NCBI GenBank assembly: GCA_030038495.1
Contig: JASHOV010000202.1
Location: 1 to 36,328 of the forward strand
Source of the DNA: Streptosporangiaceae bacterium
Lineage (GTDB): Bacteria; Actinomycetota; Actinomycetes; Streptosporangiales; Streptosporangiaceae
Length of the DNA stretch: 36,328 nt
Reading direction: 5' to 3'
In this document: positions 1 through 7,509 of the stretch, piece by piece
Layout of the letters: each line of letters opens with the position of its first letter
Numbering within the stretch: position 1 is the first letter of the stretch
Position numbers and translations under genes: made by a program
Notes under the pieces: model-generated
What the model saw: the letters and a program-made list of their open reading frames with translations, nothing else
What the model was told of the DNA's origin: nothing
The model's database searches: none

Positions 1-2
1 GG

Positions 3-1877
3 GTGATCGTCGAGCTGATGTTCGGCGACTTCGCCGCGCTCGCGTTCGACCAGATTCTGAATTTCACCGCCAAGTCGGTCGCGATGTACGGCCGCCACCA
101 GCCGATGCAGGTGCTGGTGCGCTGCCCCGTCGGCGGGAACAGGGGCTACGGCCCCACGCACAGCCAGAGCCTACAGAAGCACTTCATCGGCATTCCCAAC
201 TTGTCACTGCACGAGCTTTCGCCGTTTCACGATGCGGCGCCGCTGCTCGACGCGATCTTCGGCAGCCGCGAGCCAGCAATCCTCTTCGAGCCCAAGACGC
301 TGTACCCGCGGCGCGTTTGTCGCGAAGGGAAACTCGACGACCTGCTCGCCTGCCGGCGGCTTGGCGGCGGCTGGGTGCACGTCGCCGCCGAAAAGGCGGC
401 GGGTCCCGCCGTGGTGATCCTGGCGCCAGGCGGCATGGCCGACCGAGCGATGGACGCGGCTCGCAGCCTGGCGCTCGACGACGCCGTGCAGCCGCACATC
501 CTGGTTCCGTCCCAGCTCTACCCGCTTGACCTGCAGCCCGTGGCTGAGATTCTGGCCGGCGCGACAGCGGTCTGCGTGGCTGAGGAGAGCACGGCAGGCG
601 CTACCTGGGGAACGGAGGTGGCCGCGCGCGTCCATGAGATGTTGTGGCACCAGCTGGCCAGCCCGGTGCTGCTCGTCAACTCTCGAAGCAGCGTCATCCC
701 GGCCGCATCGCATCTCGAGCGCCAGGTCCTTGTGCAGGCGGAGACCATCACGGCCGCGGTGCGGTCGGCGCTCGGGCGATCGCCCGTGGCCCGGCGCGCG
801 ACCGCCACAACCAGGCCCGGCTCGGCCTGGGTTCCCGCTTCGCCGGCCAGCCCGAGCTCGATCAGCATCACGATCCCGAAGCTCAACAACAATGACACCA
901 GCTACGTGCTGCTGACCTGGCTCGCCGGCGATGGCGAGGAGGTCGCGGCGGGCAGCCCGATCGCCGAGGTTGAGACGTCAAAAGCCGTCGAGGAACTGGC
1001 GGCCGAGGCGGCGGGGATACTGCGGGTAGCGGTCCCGGCAGGCGCCGAGTGCCAGCCAGGAGATGTCATCGCCCGCCTGGACCGCGAGCCAGGCGCGGAG
1101 CTGGCGAGCCACCCGGGCAACGGACAGTTCACCACCCAGGGCAGGACCGGGATGGAGCCGCTGCAGCTGAGCCGGGCCCAGTTGCAGGTGAGCCACGTCG
1201 TCACGGCATCGCACCGAGACATCCCCGCCGCGTTCGTGGCGGTGAAGGCGAACATCGACGCCCTGCGCAGCGCCGGTAGCACGCTGGCTGAGGCGGCAGG
1301 CGGCGCCGTCGGACTGCTGGAGGTCGTGGTCATGGGCGTGGCCACGTTGCGGTCGCGGTTTCCCGCCTGTTTCTGCACACTCGTCGAACCGGATCAGGCC
1401 CAGGTTGCGGGTGGTGCCCACATTGCGGTGACGCTCGACGCGGGTAACGGCCTGTACCTGCCAGTGATCCGGTCCGCGGATCTGCGCAGCGCGCCCGACA
1501 TCGCGGATCAGCTGACCGCCATGCGCATGAAGGCGCTGCGCGGCGCCTTCACGGAGTCCGACCAGGCCGGGGCCAACATCGCCATCTCGTGGAATAACGA
1601 ACCTGGCGTGACCCTGGTGCAGCCGCTGATCCCGCCGGGCCTTGCCTGCGCGGTGTCGGTATCGGGCACAGGCACTGAGATCGGCCTGACCCCTGAGGGA
1701 ACGCTCGCCGAGCACGACGTGGTCAGCCTCGGGCTGGCGCATGACCACCGACTGGTCAACGGCAGGGAAGCAGCCAGCTTCCTGCGTGAACTCGCTGCGA
1801 TCCTGAGCGACGAGCAGGCTCTGGCCGGGCTGATCCGCGGCGCAGCCGAGGCACCGGACCTGACCGAGCAGCGTTAA
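3..1877 (+). CDS. 2-oxoacid dehydrogenase E1-beta/lipoyl/E2 fusion (5' partial)
   Basis: The reading frame enters from the left edge, so the N-terminal part of E1-beta is missing. Visible residues 1-100 are the end of the thiamine-enzyme pyrimidine domain (VELMFGDF, DQILNFTAK). Residues 110-245 are the transketolase C-terminal domain. Residues 286-360 are a lipoyl domain with the lipoylation lysine K327 in VETSKAVE. Residues 385-615 are the E2 acyltransferase catalytic domain ending in HDHRLVNG (580-587), with catalytic His582. The usual Asp of the DHRxxDG motif is Asn586. Only about 25 residues separate lipoyl and catalytic domains, so the peripheral subunit-binding domain is absent. Such proteins decarboxylate a 2-oxoacid and pass the acyl group through lipoate to CoA. 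The E1-alpha partner should lie upstream, or could be the one at 18522. It ends 9 bp from the convergent LanB gene. Family call is sure; the substrate is unknown. Confidence 0.9.
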   Translation: MIVELMFGDFAALAFDQILNFTAKSVAMYGRHQPMQVLVRCPVGGNRGYGPTHSQSLQKHFIGIPNLSLHELSPFHDAAPLLDAIFGSREPAILFEPKTLYPRRVCREGKLDDLLACRRLGGGWVHVAAEKAAGPAVVILAPGGMADRAMDAARSLALDDAVQPHILVPSQLYPLDLQPVAEILAGATAVCVAEESTAGATWGTEVAARVHEMLWHQLASPVLLVNSRSSVIPAASHLERQVLVQAETITAAVRSALGRSPVARRATATTRPGSAWVPASPASPSSISITIPKLNNNDTSYVLLTWLAGDGEEVAAGSPIAEVETSKAVEELAAEAAGILRVAVPAGAECQPGDVIARLDREPGAELASHPGNGQFTTQGRTGMEPLQLSRAQLQVSHVVTASHRDIPAAFVAVKANIDALRSAGSTLAEAAGGAVGLLEVVVMGVATLRSRFPACFCTLVEPDQAQVAGGAHIAVTLDAGNGLYLPVIRSADLRSAPDIADQLTAMRMKALRGAFTESDQAGANIAISWNNEPGVTLVQPLIPPGLACAVSVSGTGTEIGLTPEGTLAEHDVVSLGLAHDHRLVNGREAASFLRELAAILSDEQALAGLIRGAAEAPDLTEQR

Positions 1878-1886
1878 CGCCGCGCG

Positions 1887-4304
1887 CTACGGGCACGAGC
1901 CGTCATTCGCTGCCGGGGCAGGGTCGCGTATCTGCAGCCGCAGCTCGGACAGGTACTGGCGCCCCTGGGCGTCGGGCACCCACGCGTCACGGGGGAAGGG
2001 GAGCATCTCGGAAACCGAGAGCTGGATCTCACCGCCGCCGGCTGTACGGGCGGCGCTCAGCATGTGCAGCAGAGATGCCACGTAGTGCGGGCTGGTCAGG
2101 TCGACGTACATCGGCTTGACCTCGGACGCGACCTTGACGAAGACGCGTTCGGGCAAACCGAGTGCATGCCGCCAGCGGCGGCCGGCGAGGAAGCGCTCGC
2201 TCTCGGTCGCGCCGCCCAGCAGGCCCGATGCCGATAGGCTCGGTCGCCACGTCTCGCGGGTGACGACCATGTTGTCGATCGTGATCCGCGGCGTGTGCGG
2301 GCCGGAACCCACCCCCTTGAACATGTCCACCGCCACCTCCGACAGTGACTGGGCGAAGATGGCGGTGAGCGGCCAGCACCGGCCGTCGGGGCCCTTCGCC
2401 ACCAGCTCGCCGCGCACTTCCGCAACCGCAACCGCGGTTATCGGCAGCAGCTGGTCCGGGTTGGCGGCGGGGGCCGGCAAGATGCCGAGCTGCACATCCG
2501 CACTGTTGCCGAGCGCGAACGCGAGGCGGGAGGTGTTTCTCGGCCATTCTGTAGGTAGCAAGGGGCGTACCCGTCCGCCACCCATGTCGGCGGCGAGCGC
2601 GGCCCGCAGGGCCGACGGATCGGGATGGGCGATAACCGAAGCGCCGTATGCGTTCGTGGCGAACGCAACGTGCATCTCGCTCAGCACTACGAAGAACCGG
2701 CCCGCGTTGAGCTCGTCCAGGCTCGCAGCGCAGATAATGAGGTCGGGGCTGTGCACCCTGGCGTCCGGCCAGCCTGGCCGCCGGGCCGGGAACAGCCGAG
2801 CCAGTGCGGGCACGAGGTCGGCGCTGCACAGTCGCAGCTCGCGGGTCTCCGGGCCGCACCGGTCGAGCCCGATGAGTTCGGCCCAGCGGCTGACGAAGTC
2901 GGCCTGCACCCGGTCCGCCGGGCGATCGTCGGAGCCGTAGAAGAGTTCCTGGGCCAGGAACCAGAGCTGACTTAGCGGTACTTCCGCGGAGCCGAGTTCG
3001 GCTGACAAATCAGCGTAGATCGCCCGCAGCGACGTGAGGTATGCCTCGGCTAGGGCCTCGGAAGCCCAGCGGGCGGCCTGCAGCGGGATCGCGAGCGGTG
3101 CCGCTACCGCATCGAGCACCTTACGTCCGATGCTGACGGTCAGGTCGCGCGTGGTCTCCTCGCGGTATATACGCCGCGCAGCGTACGCCTGGCCGGGCTT
3201 GCGGACTGCGCTGGCCGCGGTGACCTCGGCGAACTCCGCCTCGAGGCAGCTGATCGCGTCGGCGAGCTCGTCCGGCTTCCCGCCCGCGCTGCCCACCTTG
3301 CCGCGAGCGGAGGCAAGGCGGTCGAGCCGATCCAGTGCCCAGGACCTGGCCTCGGGATCGGCAATGGAATTGATGCGGTCCCGCAGCATCCGCTCGCAGT
3401 CCGGGTGAACGGGCACGTCCAGGGTCCAGCGCAGGATTCCCTTGGCCGAAAGCCGGTCGAGGAGCAGATACACGTCCTCCGGTTTGCGCAGCCCCGCCTG
3501 CTGATCCGCCACGAGCTCCGCAGCGATGTCCGCAGCTGCGCGGCGGCCGTCGCAGCAGGCGAGCACCGCGGCCTCGGCGGGGGCAAGCACCGTCGGTGGC
3601 TTGACCGGGTCGAGGACCTGCCGCTGCCGGAGTGTCAGGTGGGGCTGCAGCGCCGGGGGAAGCCACCGGCGTACGGATGGGTTGGCGGCAATGCGCTCGG
3701 CGCACTCGGCCAGGGCCCAATGCTCCAGATCCACCCGTCTACTGCTCAGCAGAGCGGGTCCCGGCCGGGCGGTCACGGCCGCCGCTTCCGGGTCGACTTG
3801 AACCCAGCACACCGGCCCGAAGAAGCCGATGGTCTCGGCCTTGGCGCAGTAACGCTGCCAGTACCTGGCCACGAGTCGCTCGCGTTCGCGTTGCCTCGCG
3901 TTGCGGCGTGCCTGCGAGCCAGCCTTGAGCATTCCGTCAATGGCTCGCAGAGCGTTTGGGTTCTGCCAGGTCACGGCTTCACGGAAGAGGGGGTCGGAGG
4001 CGATCGCCAGCGCCTCGCGCGAGCAGCGCGCCAAGGCCTTATCGAACGCCGCCGACCAAGCTTCGCTGCCGATCTGCCCGGCCAGGTAGGCGTCCGCGGC
4101 CGTGGCGCAGTCCGGTGCGCTGAGGCGGTCAAGCCCGTCGGCGGGAAAGCCGGTGGTCCGAAGCCGCGCGTCCCGCCACACCTTCCATTCCGTGCCTGGC
4201 AATGGCACCAGGTGACCGTCGGGTCCTGGTGTCGCGGCGGCCGGACCCGCCCGGGCGGCCGCCCCGATCCTCGCGCCGGCCTGCCCGCGGCCCGGTTCGC
4301 CCAT
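1887..4304 (-). CDS. LanB-type (lantibiotic dehydratase N-domain family) protein
   Basis: This 805-residue protein belongs to the lantibiotic dehydratase N-terminal family. The landmark is YWQRYCAKAETIGFFGP near residue 150, matching the conserved family motif RY-x-x-K/R-x-(T/S)-(P/I)-(F)-G-(F)-F-G. A second landmark is FVVLSEMHVAF, followed by an HPDPSALRAAL stretch. Known members use glutamyl- or other aminoacyl-tRNA to modify peptides. Full lanthipeptide dehydratases have a separate C-terminal elimination domain of roughly 300 residues. I do not see a clear one here, so this may be a stand-alone glutamylation or amino-acid-ligase (PEARL-like) protein. The ATG at 4304 is preceded by GGGAAGG at good spacing. 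There is no LanC or recognisable precursor next to it; a small same-strand frame upstream (4487-4678) is the only candidate. Family call is firm, reaction is inference. Confidence 0.8.
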   Translation of the reverse strand: MGEPGRGQAGARIGAAARAGPAAATPGPDGHLVPLPGTEWKVWRDARLRTTGFPADGLDRLSAPDCATAADAYLAGQIGSEAWSAAFDKALARCSREALAIASDPLFREAVTWQNPNALRAIDGMLKAGSQARRNARQRERERLVARYWQRYCAKAETIGFFGPVCWVQVDPEAAAVTARPGPALLSSRRVDLEHWALAECAERIAANPSVRRWLPPALQPHLTLRQRQVLDPVKPPTVLAPAEAAVLACCDGRRAAADIAAELVADQQAGLRKPEDVYLLLDRLSAKGILRWTLDVPVHPDCERMLRDRINSIADPEARSWALDRLDRLASARGKVGSAGGKPDELADAISCLEAEFAEVTAASAVRKPGQAYAARRIYREETTRDLTVSIGRKVLDAVAAPLAIPLQAARWASEALAEAYLTSLRAIYADLSAELGSAEVPLSQLWFLAQELFYGSDDRPADRVQADFVSRWAELIGLDRCGPETRELRLCSADLVPALARLFPARRPGWPDARVHSPDLIICAASLDELNAGRFFVVLSEMHVAFATNAYGASVIAHPDPSALRAALAADMGGGRVRPLLPTEWPRNTSRLAFALGNSADVQLGILPAPAANPDQLLPITAVAVAEVRGELVAKGPDGRCWPLTAIFAQSLSEVAVDMFKGVGSGPHTPRITIDNMVVTRETWRPSLSASGLLGGATESERFLAGRRWRHALGLPERVFVKVASEVKPMYVDLTSPHYVASLLHMLSAARTAGGGEIQLSVSEMLPFPRDAWVPDAQGRQYLSELRLQIRDPAPAANDGSCP

Positions 4305-4486
4305 CAGTTGGCCGCCTTCCCAGCCCGGTCATGCCGCTTGACGCCGCATTGTGCTTGCACGGCAAAAGGCTAATTTATGCCGGGCGCAGTTCGTTAGTCG
4401 CGCTCGGCCCGTAGTGGCGGCGTGAGCGCGGCCGCCTCGCGATCATCGGGCGGTTGCTGCACAGCGACTGCCGCCCGCCCCTGCCG

Positions 4487-4678
4487 CTACCAGCGGCGAA
4501 CTCGGCAAGCCCGAGATCGGTCGTCCGTCCTGAGGTCGTCGGCGCTCGCCAGCTGAGCCAGCACCTCGCGAAGCTGCAGGTCCGCCGCCTTCACCGACCG
4601 TGACTGGCCTATATTGGCGGGAGATAGGTCGCTTGAAGCGGCGATGTTTGGCTCTAGACACGTATGCTCGCCTTCCAC
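4487..4678 (-). CDS. Doubtful small ORF upstream of the LanB-type gene
   Basis: A possible 63-residue protein starting at a GTG codon and oriented like the LanB-type gene, 182 bp upstream of it. The C-terminal half (SVKAADLQLREVLAQLASAD) uses G/C-ending codons and looks like an amphipathic helix, as real coding DNA here does. The N-terminal half does not, and no ribosome binding site precedes the start. It could be a small peptide acted on by the LanB-type enzyme, the remnant of a longer gene, or chance. I recognise no family. Confidence 0.15.
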   Translation of the reverse strand: MEGEHTCLEPNIAASSDLSPANIGQSRSVKAADLQLREVLAQLASADDLRTDDRSRACRVRRW

Positions 4679-4923
4679 TCGTCTGCAAGGACGCCGACGG
4701 TCACAGGGGGAACGACATGTCACAGCGGGGTGCTGCCAGCGAGCCCGCGCCGAGCCATACAGAAGCCCACCCGCCGGACCAGTCTCGTCATGCGATGCGG
4801 GCGCGTGCGCCGCGGGCGCGAACGGGTCAGGACGGTGGCTGGATGCCAGCGGGCTCGACCTGCTCGTTCCGCTTTCTCCTCGGCCCCGTCGGGCCCGCCG
4901 GACCAGTGCGTTCCAGCGACGCT

Positions 4924-4967
4924 TGCGTCGTTAGTGCTGCTCCGGCAACACTAACCAAACACGCGTT
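4924..4967. promoter_or_regulatory. Palindromic element, copy A of a 44-bp intergenic repeat
   Basis: The arms GTTAGTGCTG (4930-4939) and CAACACTAAC (4946-4955) are inverted repeats with one mismatch. The full 44 bp align without gaps to 23522-23565 at 33 of 44 positions by my count, with both TTAGTG and CACTAA half-sites conserved. It lies about 130 bp upstream of the LmbU-type regulator. There is no T-run after it, so a binding site for a cluster regulator is more likely than a terminator. Confidence 0.5.
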
Positions 4968-5095
4968 CGAGAGAGATCGGTTCAGAACGGTTTCGGGACG
5001 GGCGACTCCCGGGCCCTGCACTGCTGGCCGGGGCTCGGCGGCGGTCTTTCTCAGCTTTGCCTGCTGCGCGGTGAGGACGAAGACAGGAGCCGGGA

Positions 5096-5872
5096 ATGCG
5101 TACCAGTCCGCAGCAGGCTTATAGGCCCCTTGGTCGGGCGCAAGTGGTCTTCAGAGCTCAGAGTTTATCCGCCCGAGGGCACGAGAGGTTCAAGGTGACG
5201 GTACCTTCAACTAAGCCAGAGGTAATGGCACAGCTAGCGCCGAAGCGCTCTAGCAGAAGCTCGAGTGATCGTTATGACGTTCCTATGCTCATTCCGAGAA
5301 AAGGTCTGCAGCTACCGGAACGATTGCCTTTTGATAAGTGGCTGAGCATCGGCGGCCAGTTGTCAGACGTCTGCACGTCGTCGGCCTGGTGCCTGGGCGA
5401 TTGGTTAGTGTACGGAGAGGAAGCCTACGCCGGACGCTATCGCGACGCGATCGAGCAGACTTCACTGGACTATCAGACACTCCGGAACTATGCGTGGGTG
5501 GTCAAGCGATTCTCGCTGTCCCGCCGACGGGACACGCTGAGCTTCGGCCATCACGCGGAGGTAGCTGCCCTCTCCGAGCCAGAGCAGGACTTCTGGCTGC
5601 GGAAGGCGGAAGAGTTCGGCTGGTCAGTGAAACGACTGCGCCGCGAGGTACGCACGAGCCTGGCCGAGCGCTCGGCTAGCGACGACCGGCAACACGAGGA
5701 CGCCGCGGACCGGAGCCAGCGGGAATGGTCGATGGCAAGCCTGGAAATTCGTATTGCCCCCGACAAGCTGGAACTGTGTCATGCCGCTGCCGAAAGAGCC
5801 GGTCTCAGCATGGCCGCGTGGGCGGCTTTGGCACTGGAGCAAGCGGCCCGCTACGCGCTTGGGGGACGGTGA
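5096..5872 (+). CDS. LmbU-family transcriptional regulator
   Basis: The 258-residue product matches the LmbU family, the DNA-binding activator type known from lincomycin biosynthesis. The family core runs from LPFDKWLSIGGQLS through SSAWCLGDWLVYGE, SLDYQTLRNYAWV, LSFGHHAEVA and EQDFWLRKAE. It is probably the pathway-specific regulator. The ATG at 5096 follows AGGAG at 6 bp. ATG 5225 and ATG 5286 are alternatives, because similarity to the family begins near residue 65. Two TTA leucine codons are present: 5165-5167 (only if the 5096 start is right) and 5405-5407 inside the conserved GDWLVYG motif. In Streptomyces TTA codons make translation depend on the bldA tRNA, so expression may be developmentally gated. 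Third positions are less GC-rich than in the genes after 11877. No other regulator is seen in the window. Confidence 0.85.
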   Translation: MRTSPQQAYRPLGRAQVVFRAQSLSARGHERFKVTVPSTKPEVMAQLAPKRSSRSSSDRYDVPMLIPRKGLQLPERLPFDKWLSIGGQLSDVCTSSAWCLGDWLVYGEEAYAGRYRDAIEQTSLDYQTLRNYAWVVKRFSLSRRRDTLSFGHHAEVAALSEPEQDFWLRKAEEFGWSVKRLRREVRTSLAERSASDDRQHEDAADRSQREWSMASLEIRIAPDKLELCHAAAERAGLSMAAWAALALEQAARYALGGR

Positions 5873-6197
5873 CCTTACCCGCGTCACAGGACCCAATGCG
5901 CGCGGCCGCCGAGTAGCCCGATTTGAACCGAGCGTTGCGGTTACGGATCGCGTCGAGACGCACCGCTTCCGGGCGGTGCCTGGCGGCCAGTGCGGTCCGG
6001 CGGTCACTGCGGTCCGGCGGCTCGGCCCTCGTCCCTCCGCCCGCGCCGCCCTCGGCCCTCGTCCCTCGACCTTGGGGCGCCCTAGCTAGGCTTTGCGGCC
6101 CGGCGCCAGCACGCACGGCCACCTCGCAGCGCCATTGGTGGTGCCGGCCGAATGTGTATGCTGGCAGTATAAAGACGAGAAGTCACCGGGAATTGCC
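5873..6197. other. Intergenic region with short direct repeats
   Basis: No gene is seen. The stretch contains TGCGGTCCGGCGG twice (5991-6003 and 6008-6020, 17-bp period) and CTCGGCCCTCGTCCCTC twice (6021-6037 and 6051-6067, 30-bp period). The flavoprotein promoter probably sits at its 3' end: TTGGTG at 6135-6140, a 16-bp spacer, then TATGCT at 6157-6162. Confidence 0.45.
6135..6162 (+). promoter_or_regulatory. Candidate promoter of the acyl-CoA-dehydrogenase-like gene
   Basis: TTGGTG (6135-6140), 16 bp, TATGCT (6157-6162), about 35 bp before the ATG at 6198. Both boxes are only partial matches to the vegetative sigma-factor consensus. Confidence 0.3.
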
Positions 6198-7352
6198 ATG
6201 GAACCGCAGCGCGGTGAGGTCTTCCAGGACAACGGCTATGTCATCGACGATGACGGCTTCAGGGAGCACGTCCGTTCCGTTCTAGCGCGCATTGTGATGC
6301 CTAATGCTGAGCGCTGGGAAGCGCACGGGAAAATCGACACGGAGAGCTGGAGAGCGCTGGGGCGCGAGGGCCTGCTGAGGATCGCTCACACTGGCCCGGA
6401 GTTCCTGCGAAGCGCAATCTACCTTGATGAACTCGGCAAGCTCGGCTATGCAGGCATTCGGGGTGCCCTCGGTGTGCATTCCTACATGGCCCTGTCGTAT
6501 CTAGAGCTATTTGGCAGCGGGACGCAACAGGATCAGTACCTCACCGATGCTCGCCAGGGTCTCCGGGTCGCGGCGCTAGCGATCAGCGAGGCCGAGGCGG
6601 GATCTAATCTGGCCTGCCTCGCCACGCGAGCCGAGGTCACTCCCGAAGGCAGCTTCCTGGTTAATGGTGAGAAACGCTTCATCACGAATGGCTCGGCGGC
6701 TGACTTCTTTATCACCCTCGTCAGAACGGATAACACCTCGGACAAGGGCATTCTTGGTGCGGCAGGCTTTCTGATCATAGATGCGGACCTGCCCGGCATC
6801 GAGCGAGTGAGGCAGCCAATGCTCGGCTGGCGGAGCGCGGATATCTGCACGCTGCGTTTCAGCGACGTCCCGGTGCCGGCGGATCGTTTGCTGGGGTCGA
6901 GTGGCAGGGCATTCAGCCAGATCATGAAGGCCCTGGACTTCGAGCGGCTCGTCGCGGGATTGCTTGCCGTCGGCGGCATTGATTACTGCCTGCAGACACT
7001 TCGATCCTTCGTGCAGGACCGCAAGATTGGCAGGTCCGCCTTGAGCGGGAAGCAGGCGATCCGGCAGCAGCTCGCCGAGCTGGAAAGCGACTTTGCGCTA
7101 GTGCGTCAATACTCGTCGTATGCGGCATGGCAGCAGAGTCACGGCCAGCTGGAAACGCTAACCGCCTCGATTCTGAAGCTGAAGTCGACCGAACTCGCAG
7201 TGATCGCGGCGCAGAAGTGCCTGCAAATACACGGCTCGGCCGGTTACCTGGAGGATGCGGCGGCTAGCCGTCTGTATCGTGACGCAATCGGAGCGACAAT
7301 AGCGGCCGGCCCGAGTGAGCTCATGCGCGACATGATTTACGAGCTGGGCTAA
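6198..7352 (+). CDS. Acyl-CoA-dehydrogenase-family flavoprotein
   Basis: A 384-residue FAD protein of the acyl-CoA dehydrogenase fold. It shows the flavin and substrate motifs ALAISEAEAGSN, GEKRFITNGSAADFF and LQIHGSAGYLEDAAASRLYRDA. The C-terminal position that carries the catalytic Glu in medium-chain enzymes reads IAAGPSE, so that Glu is absent. Instead Glu249 in LDFERLV matches the alternative base position of isovaleryl-CoA dehydrogenase (DLERLV). Neighbours are a carrier-protein halogenase and a free carrier protein. In kutzneride biosynthesis an enzyme of this family (KtzA) works with a halogenase (KtzD) on a carrier-bound amino acid and closes a cyclopropane, so a similar role is plausible. 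Dehydrogenation of an acyl- or aminoacyl-carrier thioester is the alternative. The ATG at 6198 is chosen because the upstream in-frame extension is low-complexity and lies in the repeat-bearing spacer. Confidence 0.85.
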   Translation: MEPQRGEVFQDNGYVIDDDGFREHVRSVLARIVMPNAERWEAHGKIDTESWRALGREGLLRIAHTGPEFLRSAIYLDELGKLGYAGIRGALGVHSYMALSYLELFGSGTQQDQYLTDARQGLRVAALAISEAEAGSNLACLATRAEVTPEGSFLVNGEKRFITNGSAADFFITLVRTDNTSDKGILGAAGFLIIDADLPGIERVRQPMLGWRSADICTLRFSDVPVPADRLLGSSGRAFSQIMKALDFERLVAGLLAVGGIDYCLQTLRSFVQDRKIGRSALSGKQAIRQQLAELESDFALVRQYSSYAAWQQSHGQLETLTASILKLKSTELAVIAAQKCLQIHGSAGYLEDAAASRLYRDAIGATIAAGPSELMRDMIYELG

Positions 7353-7365
7353 CCCGCCTGCTCCC

Positions 7366-7421
7366 GTGCCCGCCGCGGTGTGCCCGCCGCGGTGTGCCCG
7401 CCGCGGTGTGCCCGCCGCGGC
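7366..7421. repeat. Four tandem 14-bp repeats
   Basis: The unit GTGCCCGCCGCGGT occurs four times head to tail (starts 7366, 7380, 7394, 7408; the last ends in GC instead of GT). It lies between the convergent ends of the flavoprotein and aminotransferase genes, so it is not in a promoter. It may be a slipped-strand minisatellite. Confidence 0.85.
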
Positions 7422-7509
7422 GTGACCTGCGCGGTGCGCGGCGCGCTCGCACGGGCGGTCATCCCGCGCGCACGGGTGATGATCCCGTTGCCTGGCCACC
7501 CGCGGGCTC

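Larger units (their letters stand above)
4305..5095. other. Long intergenic region between LanB-type gene and LmbU-type regulator
   Basis: These 791 bp separate two divergent genes. I see no well-supported gene. A plus-strand frame opening at ATG 4717 (after GGGGGA) and running to 5124 has poor codon bias and a Cys-rich, unrecognisable product that overlaps the regulator start, so I do not call it. A minus-strand frame (4487-4678) is listed separately. The region holds one copy of a 44-bp palindromic element (4924-4967) that recurs at 23522-23565. A TATATT at 4613-4618 could be a -10 box but no convincing -35 goes with it. Confidence 0.5.

Noticed and set aside
921-931. CTCGCCGGCGA resembling the palindrome reported for LmbU binding
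   Set aside because: It lies inside a coding region, and CGCCGGCG is expected many times by chance in DNA this GC-rich.
4600-5124. Plus-strand frame in the long spacer, with a GGGGGA before ATG 4717
   Set aside because: Codon usage drifts between frames, the product is Cys/Ser-rich without family resemblance, and it overlaps the well-supported regulator start.
7366-7421. CRISPR array
   Set aside because: The units are directly adjacent 14-mers with no spacers and no cas genes nearby.
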